The position numbers and the translations under genes are program-made. From Rhizonema sp. PD37 (lineage in GTDB: Bacteria > Cyanobacteriota > Cyanobacteriia > Cyanobacteriales > Nostocaceae), in contig JAQYWO010000061.1 in assembly GCA_029379215.1 (NCBI GenBank), positions 1 through 34,156 on the forward strand: a stretch of 34,156 nucleotides of DNA, read 5' to 3'. The notes under the pieces are model-generated. The model had not been told where the DNA came from. It made no database searches and was given only the letters and a program-made list of their open reading frames with translations. Position 1 is the first letter of the stretch, and each line of letters starts with the position of its first letter. This document shows, one piece after another, positions 7,651 through 15,472 of this stretch.

Positions 7651-9126
7651 ATGTTAATTTTCGAGGAACACTTTCAAGACAACAGCAACGAATGGGTTAC
7701 AAAGGATTCTGAGGAATGCAGCCTCTACGTAGACGCAAACCATTATTATGTATTTGAACACAAACGCGCAGGCAACGACTCATGGCTGACGTGGACATCT
7801 GCGGATTTCTTCTATGATAGAAAAGAGTTTCGCATTCATGTTGTGCTGGAGAAAGTCGCTGGTGTGTTCAATCATGGGTATGGTTTTATCTGGGGACTTT
7901 CAGATAATAATAACTTCTCTGAATTTGTCATTTCCGATAGTGGCTACTACCAAATATCCAGGTATAATAATGGCAGTGCGACAAAGTATGTTGCTTGGAA
8001 AGGTTGTTCGGAAATTCGCGGTTCCAACACTGTAAACGTGCTAGAGATTCGACGGAATGACGATATTGTAGAGTTTTATATTAACAGTGTACTTTTAGAA
8101 AAGCTCCCAGCAGATACGGTGATGCAGGTGAGCGATCAGAAATTTGGGTTTATTATCTACGACGAAATTAAAATCAAGGTGCATAGCTTGATTATTAGTG
8201 CGGAGGATTGCGAAACTAGTTCTTATCTAATGAATCAGTCTGATGATGCCACAAAAGCATCCTTTTTGCAGCATGAACCGCCCGCAAACGATACGCTTGA
8301 AAATGTATTCGCTGAGTTAAAAGCGTTGGTTGGACTGGATCAAATAAAGCAACAACTTTTCTCTTTAGCAAATTTTTTGAAGGTGCAGAATGAAAGAAGG
8401 GCACGAGGACTCAAGAGAGTCGATACTTCACTGCACCTTGTTCTATATGGCCCCCCTGGCACTGGTAAGACAACGATCGCCCGATTAGTCGGTCGTATGT
8501 ACAAACAATTGGGTTGCCTCCAACTTGGACATGTCGTAGAGACTGATCGCGCTGGAATTGTCGGTGGTTACATTGGACAAACAGCGCTGCGTGTAGCTGA
8601 TGCAGTCAAGCAATCGCTGGATGGTGTACTCTTTATCGATGAAGCCCACGCCCTTGTCCCCAAAGATGGAGCTTCTAACGATTTTGGTCATGAAGCTGTA
8701 CAAGCTTTGCTGAAACGCATGGAAGATCACCGCGATCAGCTGGCTGTGATCGTGGCTGGTTACCCAAAAGAGATGGAGTATTTCATTGCGTCCAATCCCG
8801 GTTTGCAATCTCGCTTTAGTCGATTATTTTACTTCGATCACTATACAGTAGACGAACTCGTTTTGATTTTCGGAAAATTCTGTTACGACCACGGATATAC
8901 AATAGATCTTTCCGCACGTATCGCTCTGCAAAAAACTTTTGAAACAGTTTATGAGAAGCGGAACAAAAGTTTTGGTAACGGGCGATTTGCTCGGACTATT
9001 TTCGAGCGCAGTGTTGAACAACAGGCAAACCGGATTATAAATTGTTTGGACAAAATGGACGACTCGGCAATTTCCCTGATTACAGCAGAAGACGTTATTG
9101 AAAAACACTTACCATCATTCGCGTGA
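7651..9126 (+). CDS. CbxX/CfxQ-type AAA+ ATPase with N-terminal beta-rich domain
   Basis: A 491-residue protein. Residues ~215-490 form a CbxX/CfxQ (SpoVK-like) AAA+ module: Walker A GPPGTGKT (267-274), a pore-loop-like GGYIGQT (305-311), Walker B VLFIDEAH (326-333), a sensor strand near VIVAGYP (367-372) and an arginine-finger region SRFSR (387-391). Relatives include the Rubisco activase CbbX and the type VII secretion ATPase EccA, both of which remodel partner proteins. Residues 1-185 are beta-rich and unlike the usual helical N-terminal parts: LIFEEHFQDNSNEW, then YGFIWGLSDNNNFSEFVI and LEIRRNDDIVEFYIN resemble a concanavalin A/LamG-like jelly-roll. A loose linker (~186-212) joins the two. 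No signal peptide is present, so it probably acts in the cytoplasm. The target is unknown; no Rubisco or secretion genes are adjacent. Confidence 0.85.
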   Translation: MLIFEEHFQDNSNEWVTKDSEECSLYVDANHYYVFEHKRAGNDSWLTWTSADFFYDRKEFRIHVVLEKVAGVFNHGYGFIWGLSDNNNFSEFVISDSGYYQISRYNNGSATKYVAWKGCSEIRGSNTVNVLEIRRNDDIVEFYINSVLLEKLPADTVMQVSDQKFGFIIYDEIKIKVHSLIISAEDCETSSYLMNQSDDATKASFLQHEPPANDTLENVFAELKALVGLDQIKQQLFSLANFLKVQNERRARGLKRVDTSLHLVLYGPPGTGKTTIARLVGRMYKQLGCLQLGHVVETDRAGIVGGYIGQTALRVADAVKQSLDGVLFIDEAHALVPKDGASNDFGHEAVQALLKRMEDHRDQLAVIVAGYPKEMEYFIASNPGLQSRFSRLFYFDHYTVDELVLIFGKFCYDHGYTIDLSARIALQKTFETVYEKRNKSFGNGRFARTIFERSVEQQANRIINCLDKMDDSAISLITAEDVIEKHLPSFA

Positions 9127-9143
9127 AGGAAAAACTTTTTGAT

Positions 9144-9746
9144 TTATTCAATTTCCTTACCTCTGTCCGTAAAGCGAACCTTTTTAATATTCCATTGAGT
9201 ATTACTAACTAAGGTTTTGCGAAGACTGCCGAATAGCGTAAACTGTTCACAACTGGAAAGAGAAGTGAATTGTCGTCGGGAATTAGGAGCGGTTCGCAAA
9301 TCTACTGTAGCTACACCTTTTTTAATACTTACGCGATACCCAGACAAGTCAAAGTCAGCAGTCTCCTGTTGTTGTATAATTTTACCTACAGCATCTGTAA
9401 CTGGCTCTTTTGCTAACACTGACACTTTTTGGGGAATCAGATCTTGACATTGGGAATCACTTGTGTATATTGTAGCTTTAGCATTTTGAGTGGTAACCTC
9501 CCCAGACGTTGAGTTCGCTTTATTTTCGGGGAGAAATTCTTTCGGTAGCAACGGTTCAACACGAGTATATTTTTTAGCTCCTAGATCAGCCATGCTTGGT
9601 GCGGAGGATAAAGTACTATCGTTTGTACCAACTTTTAGTGTTTTGGTGTCAAGGTCTCGAGTAGTAGACATAGAATGACAACTGCTAAGGCTAGCAACGA
9701 CAGCTATAAGAATAAAAGGATTTATAAATTTTTGGCTAGCGTTCAT
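9144..9746 (-). CDS. Lipoprotein with GerMN-like domain
   Basis: A 200-residue protein. The N-terminus has a hydrophobic stretch followed by the lipobox-like LSSC (Cys23), predicting a lipid-anchored envelope protein. Residues ~25-85 are a Ser/Thr-rich linker. The C-terminal ~110 residues (PQKVSVLAKEPVTDAVGKII, VATVDLRTAP, LFGSLRKTL, then NIKKVRFTDRG) resemble the GerMN (sporulation/germination) fold found in many cyanobacterial lipoproteins. It converges on the AAA+ gene with an 18-bp gap, so the two are not co-transcribed. A role at the cell envelope is inferred; no substrate is known. Confidence 0.65.
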   Translation of the reverse strand: MNASQKFINPFILIAVVASLSSCHSMSTTRDLDTKTLKVGTNDSTLSSAPSMADLGAKKYTRVEPLLPKEFLPENKANSTSGEVTTQNAKATIYTSDSQCQDLIPQKVSVLAKEPVTDAVGKIIQQQETADFDLSGYRVSIKKGVATVDLRTAPNSRRQFTSLSSCEQFTLFGSLRKTLVSNTQWNIKKVRFTDRGKEIE

Positions 9747-9834
9747 AATTGTGTTATTTATCTAAATATTTTTCTATTAACTTCCATGACTGCGGCTCTG
9801 TTATCCGTATGAATTTGTATGTCGATAGCTGTTA

Positions 9835-9864
9835 ACAGTTAATCAAGAGAGTGTTAACTGTCAA
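9835..9864. repeat. Imperfect inverted repeat upstream of rsmA
   Basis: AACAGTTAA and TTAACTGTC form an imperfect stem about 70 bp before rsmA. The arm resembles the hairpin at 3178-3209 (TTAACAGTTGAC), suggesting a common short repeat. A regulatory role is not shown. Confidence 0.3.
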
Positions 9865-9932
9865 AACGCTATATTTATGAATGATTCAGGATAACTAGAT
9901 AAAAATAGAGTCATGAGAAAAAGGAATAGAAG

Positions 9933-10796
9933 ATGAATTTGAGGAAGGGACAAGAAATTAGACCACGCAAGTCTTTTGCCCAACATTGGCTTAAAAGTGA
10001 ACAGGCACTCTTAGAGATTATTCGTGCGGCAGAATTACTCAAAGGCGATCGCATTTTAGAAATCGGTCCGGGTACTGGTATTCTAACTCGCCGTCTCTTA
10101 CCTTTGGTAGAATCTTTGGTAGCAGTAGAAATTGATAGCGACTTATGTACAGCGTTGACAAAACAACTCGGTCGTGAACAGAATTTTCTACTGCTCCAAG
10201 GAGATTTTCTCTCGCTGGATGTAGCATCTCTTTTGACATCATTTCCAGCGTTTAAAAATCACAATAAAGTTGTTGCCAATATTCCCTACAATATTACCGG
10301 ACCAATTTTAGAAAAACTGTTGGGTACAATCTCTCAACCGAATCCAGAACCATATAGTTCAATCGTGTTGTTGGTGCAAAAAGAAGTCGCACAAAGGCTT
10401 GTTGCCAAACCAGGCTCAAGAACATTCGGGGCTTTGTCGGTACGGGTACAATATTTGGCAAACTGTGAGTTAATTTATACAGTGCCAGCCAGAGCATTCT
10501 ACCCACCACCTAAGGTGGACTCAGCCGTAGTTCGGCTTGTACCATACCAAATTGAACCACCAGCCCAGAATGCTCAGCAGTTGGAGACTTTGGTAAAGTT
10601 GGGTTTTGGGGCAAAGCGCAAGATGTTGCGAAATAATTTGCAATCGTTTGTGGAACGCGATCGCCTCACTCACTTACTCGAACAATTAAATATAAATCCC
10701 CAAGCCCGAGCTGAAGATATCGGCGTCTCTCAATGGGTAACTTTAGCTAATCAGTTAGGAACAATAAAAAGTGAGGAGGCACTGAGTCAGGAATAA
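9933..10796 (+). CDS. rsmA: 16S rRNA (adenine-1518/1519-N6) dimethyltransferase
   Basis: A 287-residue enzyme of the KsgA/RsmA family. It dimethylates two adjacent adenines in the 3'-terminal hairpin of 16S rRNA during late 30S assembly, using S-adenosylmethionine. Visible motifs are the N-terminal PRKSFAQHWL, the SAM-binding loop EIGPGTG (43-49), the acidic residue in AVEID (Glu66) and the catalytic NIPYN (116-120). Length fits the family. The ATG at 9933 is preceded by an AGGAA-like ribosome-binding site. The next gene, ispE, lies 127 bp downstream on the same strand; I recall these two genes being adjacent in other cyanobacteria as well. Confidence 0.95.
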   Translation: MNLRKGQEIRPRKSFAQHWLKSEQALLEIIRAAELLKGDRILEIGPGTGILTRRLLPLVESLVAVEIDSDLCTALTKQLGREQNFLLLQGDFLSLDVASLLTSFPAFKNHNKVVANIPYNITGPILEKLLGTISQPNPEPYSSIVLLVQKEVAQRLVAKPGSRTFGALSVRVQYLANCELIYTVPARAFYPPPKVDSAVVRLVPYQIEPPAQNAQQLETLVKLGFGAKRKMLRNNLQSFVERDRLTHLLEQLNINPQARAEDIGVSQWVTLANQLGTIKSEEALSQE

Positions 10797-10923
10797 AACT
10801 ATTACTCGCAATGGGAGCTCTTTCGCTCCTTAGGGTATGATAGAAAGCTACGTCTAACTAGTGACTACACAGAATTAAACTATCCTAACTCTTAATTCAA
10901 ACTCTTAATTCCTAACTTTTAGA

Positions 10924-11877
10924 ATGCGTTCTTACACCCTAATAGCCCCTGCTAAAATCAACTTGTATCTGGAAATCATTGGCGATCGCCCTGATGGGTA
11001 TCACTCGTTAGCAATGGTACTCCAAAGCATTGACTTGGCAGACCACATTAATGTAAAAGTCAATAGTACTGATGACATCCGCATTCGCTGCGACCATCCA
11101 CAAGTCCCAACAGATAAAACTAATCTGGCATATCGGGCAGCAGAACTGATAGTCGCAGAATTTCCCAATGCCTTTGCTCAGTACGGTGGTGTAGACATCA
11201 CTATCGACAAGTTTATTCCTGTGGCTGCAGGGTTGGCGGGAGGTTCGACGAACGCAGCAGCGGTTTTGGTGGGAATGAATTTGCTGTGGAATTTAGGATT
11301 GACTCACACAGAATTAGAAGAATTGGGAGCAACTTTAGGTTCAGATGTGCCGTTCTGTATAGCGGGTGGAACAGTTATTGCCACCGGAAGAGGCGAACAA
11401 CTTTCTCCACTACTCGGTTTAGACAATATATATATAGTATTAGGAAAATATCGTAGTCTGGAAGTTTCCACTCCTTGGGCATACAAAACTTACCGACAAC
11501 AGTATGTCCGTTCTTATATTAAAGATACGGAAAGTTTGGCGGCGCGTGCAGCAGCAGTCAATTCTCTTGCGATGGTAAAAGCCATTCAAAAGAAGGATGC
11601 GCTCTTAATAGCTCAGGAGTTACATAATGATTTAGAGCGTGTGGTGTTACCAACCTATCCTCAAGTGTTGCAACTCAGGGAGGTGTTGGCAAGCGAGAAA
11701 GGCGTTTTGGCGGCAATGATGTCTGGTTCAGGTCCCAGCGTGTTTGCTTTGTGTGAGTCTCAACAGCACGCAGAACGAGTTATGCTTCAGGTTAGGGAGA
11801 AGATTCCTAATCCGGATTTAGACTTATTTGTGACTCGGATGATTACACATGGGATTCAGATAGCGTCATCGGTTTAA
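10924..11877 (+). CDS. ispE: 4-diphosphocytidyl-2-C-methyl-D-erythritol kinase
   Basis: A 317-residue GHMP kinase of the MEP isoprenoid pathway, phosphorylating CDP-methylerythritol with ATP. Key features are the N-terminal APAKINLYLEI with the catalytic-type Lys11, the ATP-binding loop PVAAGLAGGSTNAAAVL (99-115), the active-site Asp in GSDVPFC (Asp141) and the C-terminal GHMP motif MSGSGPSVFAL. Length matches the family. It supplies precursors for carotenoids, chlorophyll phytyl chains and quinones, a pathway that also feeds the nearby crtR product. A weak hairpin (11924-11948) and a dispersed repeat (11897-11928) separate it from the next gene. Confidence 0.95.
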   Translation: MRSYTLIAPAKINLYLEIIGDRPDGYHSLAMVLQSIDLADHINVKVNSTDDIRIRCDHPQVPTDKTNLAYRAAELIVAEFPNAFAQYGGVDITIDKFIPVAAGLAGGSTNAAAVLVGMNLLWNLGLTHTELEELGATLGSDVPFCIAGGTVIATGRGEQLSPLLGLDNIYIVLGKYRSLEVSTPWAYKTYRQQYVRSYIKDTESLAARAAAVNSLAMVKAIQKKDALLIAQELHNDLERVVLPTYPQVLQLREVLASEKGVLAAMMSGSGPSVFALCESQQHAERVMLQVREKIPNPDLDLFVTRMITHGIQIASSV

Positions 11878-11896
11878 ATAAATGATTAAAACACGT

Positions 11897-11928
11897 CAGT
11901 ACCGCTTTGCGGAACTAAAAATTAAAAA
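11897..11928. repeat. AGTACCGCT dispersed repeat, copy 1
   Basis: The sequence CAGTACCGCTTTGCGGAACT followed by AAAAATTAAAA is shared in form with copies at 21039-21075 and 21478-21509: a TACCGCT core, a variable GC patch, then GAA and an AAAAATT tail. CCGCTTTGCGG forms a small stem in this copy. Confidence 0.5.
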
Positions 11929-11948
11929 GCTTTGATTAAGGGCTTTTT
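11924..11948 (+). terminator. Weak hairpin with T-run after ispE
   Basis: AAAAAGC (11924-11930) pairs with GCTTTTT (11942-11948) around an 11-nt loop. It is a possible, probably leaky, terminator between ispE and the DUF3082 gene. Confidence 0.35.
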
Positions 11949-12033
11949 GGCAGTTTTTAATAGGAACTCTATTTCCGCTCTGAGGTACTAATACTACTCA
12001 ATACAAAATCTAAAAACTAAAATCCAAAATCTT

Positions 12034-12351
12034 ATGAGCGATCAGAATGTAAGACAAGTACCAGAGCAAAGAACACAGGTACCAACTCCATTTCGCTGTT
12101 TGACTGGGGCGATAATGTCAGGGGGATTGGGCTTCGCATCTTATTCTCTGATGATGGCGATCGCCACAACTTTTGCTAATAAACCGATTCATTCTGATAA
12201 CCCAATGGTCGTGAATCTTTCCTCTGCTGTTCGTACCTTAGTTGTGGGTGTAATTGCTTTGGGAACTGGAATATTTGGGGTGGTGGCGATCGGGTTGCTA
12301 GCGTTAGCTGTGCAGTTGTTAATGCAGCAGTTGACAAAGCAGAAGAGTTAA
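12034..12351 (+). CDS. DUF3082 family membrane protein
   Basis: A 105-residue protein with two hydrophobic segments (about 26-47 and 66-96) flanking a short polar loop (NKPIHSDNPMVVNLSS). The sequence matches the cyanobacterial DUF3082 family as I recognise it, which is typically encoded directly after ispE. Function is unknown. The N-terminus is short and charged, so the protein is probably an integral membrane protein with both ends on the same side. It follows ispE by 156 bp and precedes another membrane protein by 65 bp, consistent with a loose operon. Confidence 0.7.
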   Translation: MSDQNVRQVPEQRTQVPTPFRCLTGAIMSGGLGFASYSLMMAIATTFANKPIHSDNPMVVNLSSAVRTLVVGVIALGTGIFGVVAIGLLALAVQLLMQQLTKQKS

Positions 12352-12416
12352 TGTGCAAGAAATGGGTTACTACAATAATTTAGCTCGACATAACTTCACT
12401 ACATGCTCAGCCTCCT

Positions 12417-12863
12417 ATGTCCGATCACTCACAAGATCCAGTAACTGAAGATGAATCGCTCACAACACAACCGTTGCTTATAAAACGCCACCGACGACAA
12501 ATTCGCAATCTGATTCTAGATTACGCTATGGGAGCAGCTATTATCGGGCTAAATCCATTTCGCGGTATCCTGACGTTGGTATTGTTGATTGTTGGGGTGT
12601 TGATATTAAAAATGATGTGGGATATAGGCTCGAAGTGGGGCTATACTAAGGGTCAAGATCCCCTGGCGATCGCCGGAAACATCTTCGGTTTTCTGGGGGC
12701 ATTTGCGATTGCCTTTATGGCTTGGGTGACGATTTTCTGTCTTGGGTTGTATGTACCACTGTTGTCTGGGTTTGCTATTTCAGCAGCTTTTTTTACCCTG
12801 ACTTGGACACTGGGACAGATAACTAATCAGTTCTATGCCAGTGGTGATCAAGGAGGACGGTGA
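12417..12863 (+). CDS. Small polytopic membrane protein of unknown function
   Basis: A 148-residue protein that I do not recognise. The first ~33 residues are hydrophilic, ending in a basic patch (KRHRRQIRN). Three or four hydrophobic segments follow (about 48-68, 84-108, 108-135), containing LDYAMGAAIIGLNPF at the start. Its stop codon TGA (12861-12863) overlaps the ATG of the lipase gene, so the two are translationally coupled and probably functionally linked at the membrane. Synteny with ispE/DUF3082 suggests a conserved cyanobacterial neighbourhood. Confidence 0.65.
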   Translation: MSDHSQDPVTEDESLTTQPLLIKRHRRQIRNLILDYAMGAAIIGLNPFRGILTLVLLIVGVLILKMMWDIGSKWGYTKGQDPLAIAGNIFGFLGAFAIAFMAWVTIFCLGLYVPLLSGFAISAAFFTLTWTLGQITNQFYASGDQGGR

Positions 12864-14023
12864 TGAAGTTTGGACGTCGGCAAATTCTGCTTGCAGGACT
12901 GACATTTGGGGTGGCAGCAATTGGAACTCGTAATTACCATCGGTGGCAAACGAGGAGAAAGCTAGAGGACTTGGCGAGGCAAAGATATGGGACAGATCTT
13001 CAAGGTCTTCTCCAGAAAACTTTTGATACCGATGCGAAGCAGGTAGAGCAAGGAAAAAAGATTCAGGCATCGTTAAAGTTGACGCCGCCCAAGGTTCCTT
13101 ATGAGCGCGACATGTCTAAGATCCTGATCCAGTGTAGCAAGTTAGGAACTCAGCAATACCTTGCAGGCAAGATCAATCCTTCCTTTAACGGGTCAATCAA
13201 TTCTTTACCTGCATATACTCCTGCGTTAAATAGTTATACTCAGATCGCTTCATTCAAGGGTTTGGAAGATGCAAGGAGTTCGGAAACAGTAGAGGTTGAT
13301 GTTCCACAGACAGATCAACCGCAAACAGCCACTAAAGATCCGGTGGAAAATGATTTGGACACTGCCCAAAAGGAGATTGGCGACACTGTTACACAAACAG
13401 TGAAAATCCAGCAACTTATTCCCGTTTACTTTGGCTTTGTTTTAACCTCCAAGACTGCCAACATCATTATTTTTCGCGGCACTCAAAGGACAACAGAATG
13501 GATTCGAGATATACTACTTTTTCAAAAGGATTATGAAGGTTTTGCAAATAGTAAAATCCACTCCGGTTTTGCTAGGATTTATCAGAGGTTAGCTCAGCAG
13601 ACTCATGATATTGCCAGTAAATTGAATCCATCTGTGCCTTGTTATATCTCAGGGCATAGCTTGGGATCTGCCCTCGCTACTCTCGCTGCAGTTGATATTG
13701 CACAAAAGTTTCCCAAACTGAAAGAGCAAATCCGATTGTACACTTATGGCGGACCACGAGTTGGCAACCCCAATTTTGCACAAATACACAGTCAAATCGT
13801 TCCCAACAGCTACCGCATCTTTAATCTAGCAGATACAATTCCTCTGTCTCCCCCCACAGTATTTCGGAAAGATATCTACGTGCATGTAGGTCAAAACTGG
13901 TCTTTTTTAGCACAGTATGGCGATATTCTACCCAATCACGCCGTTGATACATACCGTGCTGCTATTAATAAGCAGGTTGAAACTGATAGCAAGCGCACAT
14001 TTCCAAATGCTGGTCTAATGTAA
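12863..14023 (+). CDS. Class 3 (Rhizomucor-type) lipase/esterase
   Basis: A 386-residue alpha/beta hydrolase of the lipase class 3 family. The nucleophile elbow GHSLG places the catalytic Ser at residue 266. The acidic partner is probably Asp324 in LADTIPLSP, and the His is probably His359 in LPNHAVDTY. The oxyanion-region strand IIIFRGTQ is also typical. The N-terminus (KFGRRQILLAGLTFGVAAIG) looks like a Tat-like or anchor segment with an Arg pair. The ATG at 12863 is chosen over the GTG at 12860 because the strong AAGGAGG site (12850-12856) sits 6 nt before the ATG but only 3 nt before the GTG. It overlaps the preceding gene by one base. The substrate is probably an acyl ester or membrane lipid; this is inferred from family only. 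Confidence 0.85.
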   Translation: MKFGRRQILLAGLTFGVAAIGTRNYHRWQTRRKLEDLARQRYGTDLQGLLQKTFDTDAKQVEQGKKIQASLKLTPPKVPYERDMSKILIQCSKLGTQQYLAGKINPSFNGSINSLPAYTPALNSYTQIASFKGLEDARSSETVEVDVPQTDQPQTATKDPVENDLDTAQKEIGDTVTQTVKIQQLIPVYFGFVLTSKTANIIIFRGTQRTTEWIRDILLFQKDYEGFANSKIHSGFARIYQRLAQQTHDIASKLNPSVPCYISGHSLGSALATLAAVDIAQKFPKLKEQIRLYTYGGPRVGNPNFAQIHSQIVPNSYRIFNLADTIPLSPPTVFRKDIYVHVGQNWSFLAQYGDILPNHAVDTYRAAINKQVETDSKRTFPNAGLM

Positions 14024-14436
14024 TCAAGATTATTTTATTTTTTCAGCAAATTATTATTAGATATTAAAAGAAATCTTGTAAGGGTTTTCATGAACGCACT
14101 CGGCAATTGCCACTTTATGTGTGTTATAATCAATGTGAAAAGATGATAACGCTCAAGTGTTTTCATCAGGTGATTGCCAGTTATGATACATTTGATGAAA
14201 TCTGTGCAGACGACTATATAGACTTTTTATGGTTGAGTATGCTATTATACCTAATATGCTTATAATTGAGCAGACAATCTTCAATATATAAAACATCAGA
14301 GTGCTAACTCATAGTGCAGTAAAAGCTTCGTTATCCACGCAAATGGATTTCCATTTAAGATGATCCTTTTCAAGGGTAGCAGTAGTGCGACTGAGGAAGA
14401 AGCGAGGCATTCGTAATAGTTATTTCTGACTATTCT
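14024..14436. other. Intergenic region, no gene recognised
   Basis: About 410 bp of AT-rich sequence between the convergent lipase and CheV-like genes. No open frame of note and no strong terminator hairpin was found. Confidence 0.5.
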
Positions 14437-15393
14437 CTATGACTCATTTTCTAATACCATCTTGAGTATAGTTAAAAATTCTTGTTGAACGTAGGGTTTT
14501 GTCAAGTAGCTAGTCGCTCCTAATTGCATTGCTAACTGACGATACTTATTGCTACTACAGCTACTAAGCATAATGACTGGTACTTTTGTAAGTAATGAGT
14601 CTTGGAGACGATGGCCGAGAAACTCAAAGCCGTTCATCTGAGGCATTTCGATGTCGCAAATAACCACCTGAATGCTGGGATTTTGTAGCAACTGTGCGAT
14701 CGCCTCTTGCCCATTGTTTGCTTGTAAAACTTGGTACCCTGCTCTTTTTAGTGTGAGAGAGATAATTTGTTGTATTGTCTTAGAATCATCTACGACGAGA
14801 ACAACTGGTTCAATTGTCGTTGCAATTGCTGGCGTTAGGGAGTTGTGAGAAAATCCTGTAGAAATTATATGACTTCGATCAATCGTTTGGTCCAGCAGCG
14901 TCACAACGTCAATCACTGAGAGTGGCAAGTCTTGCCAAACAGTATAGCCATATACATAACTCGGAAGGGTTGTCTCAATTCCAAAAGGCTCAATTACTAA
15001 CTCCGTGTCTGCGATTAAGTGTTCAATATCCGTTTTTAAGGCAATAGTTTGCTGACCTTGGTTTAAGACTAACATTAGTTCAGATAGATTCGGTGAAGAC
15101 AAAACAGTTAAAGCTTTTCTAGGATTGACTTCAAGTAGTGGATTAGTGTAGCTGACTAACTCCGACACTTGGTAAACAGGGATTATTTGTTCTCGCCAGT
15201 GAAAAAACTGCTGTCTTTTAGAGTAGATAATCTGATCTGGTTCAGGAATTAAAATTCCTTCAACGCAATCTGAATTCTGAATAAAGACTGTAGAATTTGC
15301 TACCCAGACAAGTGACCTGGAAGTCTTTATTGTCAGATTTTGAATAGCAGGATGTTGGTATACTTTATTTTGTACACCAGAGTGAAGGACCAT
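14437..15393 (-). CDS. CheV-like protein (CheW domain plus response-regulator receiver)
   Basis: A 318-residue protein. Residues ~25-170 resemble a CheW-type coupling domain (CVEGILIPEPDQII, FFHWREQIIPVYQVSEL, AIALKTD-like strand, YVYGYTVWQDLPLSVIDV). Residues ~195-315 are a receiver domain with the acidic pair DD (202-203), phospho-acceptor Asp247 in CDIEMPQMNG, a Ser at 277-278 in the Thr position, and Lys299 in YLTKPY. The order CheW-REC is that of CheV, which couples chemoreceptors to CheA and is tuned by phosphorylation. In cyanobacteria the same pair often forms the C-terminus of large hybrid CheA proteins; here no kinase is fused. It follows the MCP gene by 79 bp on the same strand, so the two probably form one transcript and one signalling unit. 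Confidence 0.85.
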   Translation of the reverse strand: MVLHSGVQNKVYQHPAIQNLTIKTSRSLVWVANSTVFIQNSDCVEGILIPEPDQIIYSKRQQFFHWREQIIPVYQVSELVSYTNPLLEVNPRKALTVLSSPNLSELMLVLNQGQQTIALKTDIEHLIADTELVIEPFGIETTLPSYVYGYTVWQDLPLSVIDVVTLLDQTIDRSHIISTGFSHNSLTPAIATTIEPVVLVVDDSKTIQQIISLTLKRAGYQVLQANNGQEAIAQLLQNPSIQVVICDIEMPQMNGFEFLGHRLQDSLLTKVPVIMLSSCSSNKYRQLAMQLGATSYLTKPYVQQEFLTILKMVLENES

Positions 15394-15472
15394 AACTAAA
15401 GTTCTCTATTTAAGTCAGATGTTGTGTATCTAGGAAAAGTAGAAGCACCTGTTGAAATATAAAACTGTGGAA

